A DNA stretch of 64,000 nucleotides from Singulisphaera acidiphila DSM 18658. GTDB lineage: Bacteria; Planctomycetota; Planctomycetia; Isosphaerales; Isosphaeraceae. The translations under genes and the position numbers were made by a program. Where the stretch lies: assembly GCF_000242455.2 (NCBI RefSeq), contig NC_019892.1:6582744-6646743 (forward strand), read 5' to 3'. Positions 16,352 to 24,326 of the stretch are shown piece after piece. The notes beneath the pieces are model-generated. The model was not told the DNA's origin and did not search any database. It worked only from the letters and a program-made list of their open reading frames with translations. How positions within the stretch are numbered: the first letter of the stretch is position 1; every line of letters starts with the position of its first letter.

Positions 16352-16356
16352 TAGGG
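16352..16356. repeat. right 5-bp target-site duplication (TAGGG)
   Basis: It is identical to 12907-12911. The remaining bases to 16651 show no gene I can support; they are the original flank of the insertion site plus the promoter region of the next gene. Confidence 0.8.
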
Positions 16357-16651
16357 GGAGAGTTTTTCCTGGGTTCTCGGCGGGAAGACAGCGAGTGTCT
16401 GTTGTCTCTCGATCCCGAGGTCGAAGTGGCGCTGAAACGATTGCCAGGCCTCGGAAATCGGCTGGCCAGACTTGAGACGATCTGGTAAGACGTGGGCCGG
16501 TCGAGGGGCAAGGCTGCTCCGGACCTCAATTCTCTTTGAGTTCTTCTCCACGCTGAACTGCCGACATTCGACGGCCGTTGGCTCCAGACAGGCGACTTAC
16601 CGAGCCTTGTCTGATGTCACCTTCTCTCGGTGCCCGAAGGAGATCCGCGCG

Positions 16652-17596
16652 ATGGACCGCCGCCGATTCGTTCCCTCTCCCGAAGGGCTGGAAGGACGCG
16701 CCATGCTGAGCGTCTTTGGCGCAAGCAACACGGCTCAGGTCTCAGCGGCTCAGGAAGTGCCGGTCACGTTCCACCAGAAGGAAACGCGAATCGAGCACCT
16801 CCCCTTTTATCTGAAACAGTTGGATCCCAACCGCTTTCTTCCCGACGCCACGATCCGCAAACTCCAGGACGACCTCCTGTCCATCGCGGGCCGGTTGCAC
16901 CGGCCGAACCCGGCGACGGTCGAGGCGTTCAACTCGACGATCAAGGACATCGTGCCGAACGCCAGTCTGAGTGTCACCGATGCCAAGACTCTGAGCCATG
17001 CGTTCCAGAGGGTCGTGGGGAGCACGGGGGCGACCGCTCAGCAGGTGGCCAACCTCACCCAGGACATGAATGACCTGGCCAAGGTCGATTCGCAGAGTCC
17101 GCAGCCGGTCTTCCTGGCGACAAACGACTATTCGCTCGTGCTCCAGACGATCCTTGGTGTGGGCCGACCGATCCAGCGACCTCCCGCTCCTGAACTCGCC
17201 ACCCAGGACGGTGTTCGCGTGTCGGACGGGATTGGCAAGACTACGCTCCGCCAACCGCAGCTCGTCGGGACCTACGGGGCGGGTTCCTCCGTGGGCAATT
17301 TCTCCGGCGGCACCGGCGGTGGTTTCAACAGCAACGGCGTGACCATCCAGATCGTCGACGACCAGGGCACCGTCTACGGCCAGTCGGTCGTTGACCCCGC
17401 CAACGGCAACTACCGTGTCACGATCGGGACGCCTCTGGCCAACGGAGTGTACCGTTTCCACGCTCAGGCCGTGGATTCCCAGGGCCATGTGAGTCCGCCG
17501 AGCCGTGTCTACTTGCTCAAGGTCATGAGCCGGCCGGGAGAGACCGTCGCCACCGGCATGGCGACTCCCAAGGGACCGCTCTCAGCCAGAAATTAA
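16652..17596 (+). CDS. secreted hypothetical protein with LEPR-XLL-like N-terminus and Ig-like C-terminus
   Basis: The 314-residue protein starts MDRRRFVPSPEGLEGRAMLS, where EGLEGRAMLS matches the LExR-x-LLS type of N-terminus seen on planctomycete surface proteins. Residues about 35-180 are helical and unrecognised. From about 205 to 300 a beta-rich Ig-like module appears (VTIQIVDDQGTVYGQSVVD, GVYRFHAQAVDSQGHVS). The start at 16652 is set by CGAAGGAG 10 bases upstream. It is the second such protein in the window after 1258-1974; neither can be assigned a function. Confidence 0.72.
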   Translation: MDRRRFVPSPEGLEGRAMLSVFGASNTAQVSAAQEVPVTFHQKETRIEHLPFYLKQLDPNRFLPDATIRKLQDDLLSIAGRLHRPNPATVEAFNSTIKDIVPNASLSVTDAKTLSHAFQRVVGSTGATAQQVANLTQDMNDLAKVDSQSPQPVFLATNDYSLVLQTILGVGRPIQRPPAPELATQDGVRVSDGIGKTTLRQPQLVGTYGAGSSVGNFSGGTGGGFNSNGVTIQIVDDQGTVYGQSVVDPANGNYRVTIGTPLANGVYRFHAQAVDSQGHVSPPSRVYLLKVMSRPGETVATGMATPKGPLSARN

Positions 17597-18348
17597 GCGA
17601 AGACGGGGCTCCGCCTTGATTGTCTTCCCTGGGACCGCAGGTGCTCCGCCTGCATTTTAAAGTTCTTGAGTTTGTCGAGTAAGGCCTTGTCCCAGGCCCT
17701 TGAAGACCGCACAAATCTCAGAAACGTTACGGTTGAGCGTGGTCTGAATATGGCCGGGCCGGCCGTGTTCCTGAATCTCCGCAGCAAGCGGAGCAGGAGC
17801 ACGGCCGGCTCGGTCTTTTGAGATTCCACCCCACGGCTCGTACCGGGACGGCCGTACCCCAAAGGCTGAATACTCCGCTTTCGCTCCCACCAATACCTTG
17901 CCGCTCGCTCGCCGCGCTCATCGACCTTGCCTCGGGCCCAAGAACGATATCGATTGCACCAGCACACTCTTCGTTCGTCTGCACTGGCCAGTCGGTCGAG
18001 CCTCTCCCTGCACGGATGGGGCCGAACTGCTCAGGGCGCGCTGAGCATTTGGCGAGCTTTCTGAAACGTGTACTAGATTACAAGAGAATCCATGAAGATT
18101 GACGTACGCCGGCCTTATTCAAGAGACGAGATGCTGGTCTCGAGCCGCCGTGGTGTCTGAGACCATCACTTGACTGCCCAGGTGCCGTCGGCTCATGGTC
18201 TCACGTCACGACTTTGGGCGTTGGGCCTCGTTCGTGTAGGCCCTCATCTCATTGACAATCGCCTCAGCACGGTGTTTCGTCTCACAAAGTCTCACGGCTG
18301 CGATTGAAGGCGGGCGAGCGAAGCATCACGATCTCGGGGTGTGTGGTC
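17597..18348. other. intergenic region without a recognised gene
   Basis: These 752 bases contain several open frames on both strands, none with a convincing ribosome binding site or family resemblance. The only clear structure is a long hairpin at 17758-17809. Degenerate mobile DNA is possible but I could not identify any. Confidence 0.4.
17758..17819 (+). terminator. long hairpin followed by T-rich sequence
   Basis: Outer arms 17758-17771 and 17796-17809 pair at 13 of 14 positions. An inner CTCCGC/GCGGAG stem stacks within, and TCGGTCTTTTG follows. It may end transcripts from the gene that stops at 17596. Confidence 0.45.
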
Positions 18349-21018
18349 ATGAGTTGGCGGTTAGAAAACAAACTTGCCTGGCAGTTCGTCTTGGCCTCAG
18401 CTGTCTTGATTGCCATCAGCGTGTGTGCCTACCTTGCGCTTTCGGGGTCGATCGAAACCGCCAGTCGGGTCGATCACGCTCACCAAGTTCTCCTGGGTAT
18501 TGAGCATGTTTTCTCGCTGTTGAAGGATGCTGAGACGGGCCAGCGCGGGTATTTGCTCACGGGACGCCCCTATTACCTCGATCCGTACCACGATGCGTCG
18601 GAAAAGCTCAGCCGTGAGTTCGACCGCATTGACCAACTCCTCGGGACGAAGTCGGGCTCGGGAGTTGGCATTCGTCGGTTGCAAGCCATGGCTACCGAGA
18701 GGCTTGCCGAGTTGCAAGGAACGATCGATCTGCGTCGAGAGAAGGGCCTGGAGGAAGCCTTGAAAGCGGTGCTGACGGACCGGGGGCGGACCGTCATGAG
18801 GCAGATCCGTGCCGAGGCCGCCTCGCTCCGGACCGAGCAGGAGAAACAACTGCAATTGGAGTCAAACCAGGCTGATATCAGTGCGCGTTGGGCACGCTTG
18901 ACTCTGGTGATCGGACTCCTGGCCAGCCTGTCGCTGTTGCTCGTTTCCCATCGGCTCGTTGCCAGTGAGATGAAACAGAGGCGACAAACTGAGACAGACC
19001 TGGTTCAGGCTCATGAGGAGGCGGAAACCGCCAATCGGGTCAAGAGTGAGTTCCTGGCCAACATGAGCCATGAGATCCGCACGCCCATGAACGGGATCGT
19101 TGGCATGACGGAGCTGACACTCGGGACTTCGCTGACGGCCAAGCAACGGGAATACCTCGGCCTGGTCAAGACGTCGGCCGACTCGCTGCTCTCGGTCATC
19201 AATGACATCCTCGATTTCTCAAAGATCGAGGCCGGCAAGCTTCACCTCGACCCGATCCCGTTCGACCTGCGGGATGAGGTGGCCGACACCGCCCGTAGCC
19301 TTGCCTTGCGGGCCCACACCAAGGGTCTGGAACTCGCCTGCCGGATTGCCCCCGACGTTCCCCAGGTTGTTGTGGGGGATGCGGGGCGGCTCCGCCAGGT
19401 GCTCGTCAACCTCGTCGGGAACGCCGTTAAGTTTACGGAACAGGGCGAGGTGGTACTCGACGTTGCGATGTGCTCCCGGACTGTTGTTGAGATCACGCTG
19501 CAGTTCTCCGTGACCGACACTGGCATCGGGGTCCCCTTCGAGAAGCGACAATCCATCTTCGATCCGTTCGAGCAGGTGGACGGCTCAACCACCCGGAAAT
19601 ACGGCGGAACGGGCCTCGGCTTGACCATCTCATCCCGATTGGTGGCGCTGATGGGGGGCCGGATCTGGGTGGATGGCAACCCCGAGGGGGGCAGCATTTT
19701 TCGCTTCACGGCGCGATTTCCCGCCCACTCGATTGCGCTTCCCGGCCGGACTTCACCCGATCCGGTTTGGCTCAACGGCGTGCGGATGCTGGTGGTCGAT
19801 GACAATCGGACCAACCGACTCATCCTCGAGGAGGTCCTCAATCACTGGGGCGCGTTGCCGGTGACCGTTGACGATGGCTTCGCGGCCATCGCGGCGTTGG
19901 CGGAAGCCGTCGAACAAGGTCAGCCGTTCGCGGTCGTCCTGCTCGATCAGATGATGCCCGGAATGGATGGCTTCCAGCTTGCCGAACGGTTAACGAGCGA
20001 TCCCCGACTGGGTGAGCCCGAGATGTTGATGTTGACCTCCGGCGATTCTCTGAGTGAGTCCGGCCTCTCTTGTCATGATCTTGGCATCAGCGCTTGCTTG
20101 ACGAAACCCGTCAGGCAATCGGACTTATATAATGCCTTGATGGATTTGCTCCAGCGCTCGGGAATTTCCGGAACGCCTGACGCCGATGGCGCGGAGGGAA
20201 GGGATGCCCACCTCTCGGTCGAATCCGGAGAACCAGATGGACGGCGGCTCAACGTGCTTCTGGCCGAAGACCATCTCGTCAACCAAAAAGTCGCCTCCGC
20301 GATGGTGCGGAGCCTCGGGCATGGGGTGGAGGTGGTCGACAATGGGCAAGCTGCGGTGGAGGCGCTGGACCGGAATTCGTTTGACCTGATCCTGATGGAT
20401 CTTCAGATGACCGTGATGGATGGGTTCGCGGCGCTGGCCGCCATTCGAGCACGTCAAGGGGAGGACTCTCGGATCCCGATCATCGCTCTCACGGCGCATG
20501 CCATGAAAGGGGATCGCGAACGTTGCTTGGACGTCGGGTTTGACGGCTACCTGTCCAAACCGGTCACGATCAACACGATGCGGGACGAGTTGCGCCGGGT
20601 CTGTGCTGAGAAGAGAGTTACGGCACCGGTTGTCAATGATGGGGAGAGCGAAGCCGAACGCGCTCAAACACCGTCGGATTTCACCTTGGATCGGCTGCTG
20701 GAGCGATGTGACGGCGATCGTGATTTTGCTCGGGAAGTGCTCGAGGACTTTGTACGGACTGTCCCGGCCGCGATCGAACGGTTGGTCGAGGCGGCAAGTC
20801 TGGAGGATGGAGCGGGTGTCACCCGTGCCGCTCATGGTTTGAAAGGGACCTTTTTCACCGTGGGGGCCGACGGATTCACCGAATCCTGGCGGCGGCTGGA
20901 AGCGTTGGGTGAGCGAGGCGAGATGGCAGGAATCCGCGAGGAACTGGTTTTTGCACGTCGTGACTGGGAGCGACTGCTCCCGCTGCTGGAAAAATGCCTG
21001 GAGCGTGGAGTGTCATGA
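18349..21018 (+). CDS. CHASE3 hybrid sensor histidine kinase with two REC domains and HPt
   Basis: The order in this 889-residue protein is: membrane segment (about 10-32), CHASE3 sensor with the DAETGQRGYLLTG signature, second membrane segment (about 182-203), HisKA (SHEIRTPMNG, phospho-His near 242), and HATPase (N-box NLVGNAVKF, G-boxes DTGIGVPF and GTGLGL). Two receiver domains follow (LLDQMMPGMDG and LMDLQMTVMDG), then an HPt domain (AAHGLKGT). This is a complete phosphorelay in one inner membrane protein. The start at 18349 is an ATG; a TTG at 18304 would add 15 residues. Its stop overlaps the next gene by ATGA, so the diguanylate cyclase is the probable output partner. Confidence 0.92.
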   Translation: MSWRLENKLAWQFVLASAVLIAISVCAYLALSGSIETASRVDHAHQVLLGIEHVFSLLKDAETGQRGYLLTGRPYYLDPYHDASEKLSREFDRIDQLLGTKSGSGVGIRRLQAMATERLAELQGTIDLRREKGLEEALKAVLTDRGRTVMRQIRAEAASLRTEQEKQLQLESNQADISARWARLTLVIGLLASLSLLLVSHRLVASEMKQRRQTETDLVQAHEEAETANRVKSEFLANMSHEIRTPMNGIVGMTELTLGTSLTAKQREYLGLVKTSADSLLSVINDILDFSKIEAGKLHLDPIPFDLRDEVADTARSLALRAHTKGLELACRIAPDVPQVVVGDAGRLRQVLVNLVGNAVKFTEQGEVVLDVAMCSRTVVEITLQFSVTDTGIGVPFEKRQSIFDPFEQVDGSTTRKYGGTGLGLTISSRLVALMGGRIWVDGNPEGGSIFRFTARFPAHSIALPGRTSPDPVWLNGVRMLVVDDNRTNRLILEEVLNHWGALPVTVDDGFAAIAALAEAVEQGQPFAVVLLDQMMPGMDGFQLAERLTSDPRLGEPEMLMLTSGDSLSESGLSCHDLGISACLTKPVRQSDLYNALMDLLQRSGISGTPDADGAEGRDAHLSVESGEPDGRRLNVLLAEDHLVNQKVASAMVRSLGHGVEVVDNGQAAVEALDRNSFDLILMDLQMTVMDGFAALAAIRARQGEDSRIPIIALTAHAMKGDRERCLDVGFDGYLSKPVTINTMRDELRRVCAEKRVTAPVVNDGESEAERAQTPSDFTLDRLLERCDGDRDFAREVLEDFVRTVPAAIERLVEAASLEDGAGVTRAAHGLKGTFFTVGADGFTESWRRLEALGERGEMAGIREELVFARRDWERLLPLLEKCLERGVS

Positions 21019-21956
21019 AGATTTTGGTTGCCGATGATGAGTCGACGCCTGCGCTCTTTCTGCGTCGTACCCTGGAGCGATTGGGCCATGACGTGGTCAT
21101 GACCTTGGACGGTCTCGAAGCATGGGATCGGCTGCAAGAAGGGCATTATCGCCTGGTGATCACCGACTGGATGATGCCGGGGTTGGACGGGTTGGACCTC
21201 TGCCGGAAAATCCGCAGTCGGGTCGACTCCTCGTATACCTACATCATCCTGTTGACCGCCCGCGAAGGGCTTCAAGACAGGCTCGCCGGCCTGACTGCTG
21301 GGGCTGACGATTTTCTCTCCAAGCCGACGGATCCGGCCGAGTTGTCGGCCCGCGTGGCGATCGCCGGCCGGATCGTAGCGATGCAGGAGGAGCTGGAACG
21401 GAAGAATCTCCAACTCGCCGAGTTGGCGACGACCGATGGGCTCACCGGCTTGAAGAATCGTCGCTCCTTCAATGAGGCCCTGCCAACCGCTTGCTCCCTG
21501 GCCGTTCGTTGCGGATATCCGCTCTCTTTGATCATGATCGACGTCGACCATTTCAAGACGCTCAACGACACCTTCGGCCACCCCGCTGGTGACGCTGTGC
21601 TCGCGACTCTGGCGGACATCCTCAAGGGCGGGACACGCGATCACGACATCGTCGCCCGCTACGGCGGGGAGGAATTCGCCGTCTTGTTGCCGGCCACGAC
21701 CGCCGATGCGGCTTCCTTGCTGGCGGAGCGCCTGCGCTCAATCATCAGGAACTACCCCTGGCCGCAACGGCCGATGACGGTGAGCGCAGGGGTCGCGACG
21801 ACGGGGACAGGTCTGGCAACGGGCCCGGAGTTGCTGGAGGCGGCCGACCGGGCCCTCTATCACTCCAAGCGATCAGGCCGAAATCAGATCACACACCATG
21901 ATCTTTTCCTGAGAGGCGCCGTCTCCGGTCTCCTTCGCGATCCCTTGGGGCGTTGA
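21015..21956 (+). CDS. response regulator with diguanylate cyclase (REC-GGDEF)
   Basis: This 313-residue protein has a receiver domain (phospho-Asp in ITDWMMPGLDG, switch Thr in LLTARE, Lys in SKPTDP) followed by a GGDEF domain. The active site is intact as GGEEF (RYGGEEFAVL), with DHFKTLND before it. An RxxD product-inhibition site (RDHD) lies five residues upstream of GGEEF, so feedback inhibition by cyclic di-GMP is expected. It should make cyclic di-GMP from GTP when phosphorylated. Translation is coupled to the hybrid kinase upstream by the ATGA overlap. Confidence 0.93.
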   Translation: MKILVADDESTPALFLRRTLERLGHDVVMTLDGLEAWDRLQEGHYRLVITDWMMPGLDGLDLCRKIRSRVDSSYTYIILLTAREGLQDRLAGLTAGADDFLSKPTDPAELSARVAIAGRIVAMQEELERKNLQLAELATTDGLTGLKNRRSFNEALPTACSLAVRCGYPLSLIMIDVDHFKTLNDTFGHPAGDAVLATLADILKGGTRDHDIVARYGGEEFAVLLPATTADAASLLAERLRSIIRNYPWPQRPMTVSAGVATTGTGLATGPELLEAADRALYHSKRSGRNQITHHDLFLRGAVSGLLRDPLGR

Positions 21957-22201
21957 TCGTCAAGGGGCGGCCGGGCGATTGGTTGTGGTCTTCTCTGATC
22001 TTTATTTTTCTGCGTGGAACGCGGGCCGAACTTGCTTGAAATCAGGGGTGAAATCCGTCTCAAACGCGTGAGTTCATCCCGTTTCTTTTCGTTCATTCCC
22101 ACTTCCGCCGTGAACTCCGCTTGAATTCTGGTCGACTTAACCGCAATAATACGCTCCATCTGAAGCAATCGCGTTGATCCGTTTGGGAGTTGTTCGGCGT
22201 T

Positions 22202-22345
22202 ATGAAAGCCAAGACCAAGCATCGCAAAAGCTATAAGTGGCGGAAGAAAGCCGATAGCTCGCCCATCGCCAAGGGGCGACGTCCGAAGCGGCACGGTGTC
22301 CGCAACCCCAAGAAGCAGAAGCACCTGGGTGGCGTCGGCCTCTAA
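22202..22345 (+). CDS. very basic small protein of unknown function
   Basis: The frame from ATG 22202 to TAA 22345 encodes 47 residues starting MKAKTKHRKSYKWRKK and ending HLGGVGL. Roughly 40 percent of the residues are Lys, Arg or His and there are no acidic clusters, which suggests nucleic acid or ribosome binding. A GGGAG sits 12 bases upstream. It does not match bL34, bL36 or bTHx as I know them. It stands alone between the diguanylate cyclase and the suf cluster. Confidence 0.6.
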   Translation: MKAKTKHRKSYKWRKKADSSPIAKGRRPKRHGVRNPKKQKHLGGVGL

Positions 22346-22535
22346 GGCTGTCTCGGCCTCTCATCGCCACTTTTGCCCGTCGACAAAACTGGACCTCCCG
22401 CCTTCCCCACTTCCATCAACTGGATGTGGCTAGGGATCGGGTGGTCCATTGTGCATTCCCCTTTCCGCCTGATTCGTGGTGCTCCTCCGGGCACCTCCTG
22501 CCTCTCTGGATCGGACCCTTGGCATGAGTTAGAGG

Positions 22536-22561
22536 TTTTTCGCAATAAAATTTGCGAAAAA
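22536..22561. promoter_or_regulatory. AT-rich palindrome upstream of sufR
   Basis: Perfect 10-bp arms TTTTTCGCAA (22536-22545) and TTGCGAAAAA (22552-22561) flank TAAAAT. The dyad is 140 bp before the sufR start in an otherwise featureless 356-bp gap (22346-22701). It may be an operator for SufR or another dimeric regulator. Low GC in the stem makes a terminator less likely. Confidence 0.4.
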
Positions 22562-22701
22562 TGCGGCTATTCTGATAGACGCTGCGAGGGTCTCTTCTTA
22601 CAATTCAGTGTATCGAAGGCAAGCCACGGGGAGGCGTCGGGCGAATCCGCCGTTTCCGCCGCGCAATTCAGGTCTCACCTAGAATAAAGAGAGGGGTGGC
22701 G

Positions 22702-23352
22702 ATGATCGAAGCTGCGGATCGCTCACTCCTGGATTCGATTCGCCGGCACGGTCCACTGACAGTTGCCGAGATGGCGGCCCGTCAGGGAGTGACGCCGACG
22801 GCGATTCGGAACCGCCTGACGCGGCTGATTGGGTCCGGGATGGTGGAGCGTCGCCTTGAGCACGGGGGGCGTGGTCGTCCCCGGCACGTGTACGAGGCGA
22901 GCGTTGAGGCTCACAAGCGGCTGGGGCAGAATTATGCCGACCTGGCCGTGGTGCTCTGGGATGAGATGATGCGGACGGTCGAGGACCGCAAGCTTCGTCG
23001 CTTCTTGTTCGGGCGAATCACCGATCGCCTGGCGGAGCTCTACCGATCCCAGGTCACCGGGGATCAGTGGGAGGGCCGGCTCGTGCAGCTCGGCTCAATT
23101 CTTCACGACCGTGGGGTCGAAACCGAAGTCACGCTGGCGGGAGGGGGGCAGAATTCGGTGCTGAAACAGCACTCTTGCCCCTATTATGAGTTGGCTGCAG
23201 TCGATCGGGCTGTCTGCGCCATGGAGCGTAAAATGTTTGAGAAGGTCGTGGGACGAGGGCTTCGGTTGAGCCAGTGCCGGCTCGACGGCCATCGCTCGTG
23301 CGACTTCGAGGCGAAACCCGAGATTCTCACGACGGCGGCCCAGGCCGTCTGA
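22702..23352 (+). CDS. sufR: SufR-type iron-sulfur-sensing transcriptional regulator
   Basis: The 216-residue protein has an N-terminal winged helix (LTVAEMAARQGVTPTAIRNR, wing GGRGRPRHVYEAS) and a C-terminal cysteine-rich domain with Cys159, Cys172, Cys192 and Cys200. The spacing C-x12-C-x27-C (159, 172, 200) is that of mycobacterial SufR, whose cluster-bearing form represses the suf operon. It lies directly upstream of sufC on the same strand, so it probably controls the cluster and itself. ATG 22702 has AGAGGGG at good distance; GTG 22696 is a weaker alternative. Confidence 0.85.
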   Translation: MIEAADRSLLDSIRRHGPLTVAEMAARQGVTPTAIRNRLTRLIGSGMVERRLEHGGRGRPRHVYEASVEAHKRLGQNYADLAVVLWDEMMRTVEDRKLRRFLFGRITDRLAELYRSQVTGDQWEGRLVQLGSILHDRGVETEVTLAGGGQNSVLKQHSCPYYELAAVDRAVCAMERKMFEKVVGRGLRLSQCRLDGHRSCDFEAKPEILTTAAQAV

Positions 23353-23456
23353 GCCGAGAATCTTATTGAATCAACCGGTTTTCAAGCTGACCAGATGAGA
23401 ATGACCGGACCAGCGGGAGGGGCACCTCGAGCCGGTCCCAACAGGGCAGGAGCGTA

Positions 23457-24290
23457 ATGAGCAAGGTTCTTCAGATCAGCAACCTCCATGTCGCGATCGA
23501 CGGCAAGGAGATCCTCAAGGGGGTCGACCTCACCATCCGCCAAGGCGAAGTGCATGCCTTGATGGGACCGAACGGTTCGGGTAAGAGCACCTTGAGCTAC
23601 GCCCTGATGGGTCATCCGAACTACGAAGTGACGGAGGGGACTGCGACGCTCGACGGCCAGGACATCCTCGAGATGGAGGCCGACGAGCGGGCCAAGGCGG
23701 GTCTCTTTCTCGCCTTCCAGTATCCGACGTCGATCCCGGGCGTTACCGTGGCGAACTTCCTTCGCCATGCCGTCAGCAACGTTCGCAACCCTGACCGCAA
23801 GGAAGGGGAGGACCTGATCTCGATGCGTGAGTTCCGCAAGGAGCTCCGCGAGCAGATGGACGAGTTGGGCATGGACCCCGAGTTCGCCCGCCGTTACCTC
23901 AACGAAGGTTTCTCCGGCGGCGAAAAGAAGCGGGCCGAAGTGCTTCAGCTTGCCATGCTCCGCCCCGCCTTCGCCATTCTCGACGAGACCGATAGCGGAC
24001 TCGACATCGACGCGGTCCGGGTGGTCTCGGAAGGAGTCAACAAGGTTGCGGCCAAGGTTTCGACCGGTATCCTGGTCATCACTCACTATCAACGTATTTT
24101 GAACTATATCAAGCCGGGCTTTGTCCACATCCTCTTCGGTGGTCGGATCGTGGAAAACGGCGGCTCGGAACTGGTGGACCTCCTCGAGCGCGAAGGCTAC
24201 GACTGGGTCCGCGCCAAGTATCCCGAGGCGGCCAAGGACGAGGACGAGATGGAGCAGCACGCCTCACCGTCCGGTCAATTGACCTTCTGA
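23457..24290 (+). CDS. sufC: Fe-S cluster assembly ATPase SufC
   Basis: This 277-residue ABC-type ATPase shows Walker A GPNGSGKST, signature FSGGEKKRAEVLQ and Walker B FAILDETDSGLDID, the exact pattern of SufC. It drives structural change of the SufBCD scaffold in the cytoplasm. The C-terminus is about 25 residues longer than in E. coli SufC and acidic. AGGGCAGGAG precedes the ATG. It is followed 36 bp later by sufB in one transcription unit. Confidence 0.95.
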   Translation: MSKVLQISNLHVAIDGKEILKGVDLTIRQGEVHALMGPNGSGKSTLSYALMGHPNYEVTEGTATLDGQDILEMEADERAKAGLFLAFQYPTSIPGVTVANFLRHAVSNVRNPDRKEGEDLISMREFRKELREQMDELGMDPEFARRYLNEGFSGGEKKRAEVLQLAMLRPAFAILDETDSGLDIDAVRVVSEGVNKVAAKVSTGILVITHYQRILNYIKPGFVHILFGGRIVENGGSELVDLLEREGYDWVRAKYPEAAKDEDEMEQHASPSGQLTF

Positions 24291-24326
24291 GCCCGACCCG
24301 ACCTCCTGAGGAAGGACATAGACGCC

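Noticed and set aside
16351..16551. Small minus-strand frame right of the transposon end
   Set aside because: GTG start without a ribosome binding site, and its end falls in the terminal repeat, so it would have been created by the insertion.
17593..17967. Minus-strand 124-codon frame between the LEPR-like gene and the hybrid kinase
   Set aside because: No ribosome binding site, no family resemblance, and the composition is that of random GC-rich sequence.
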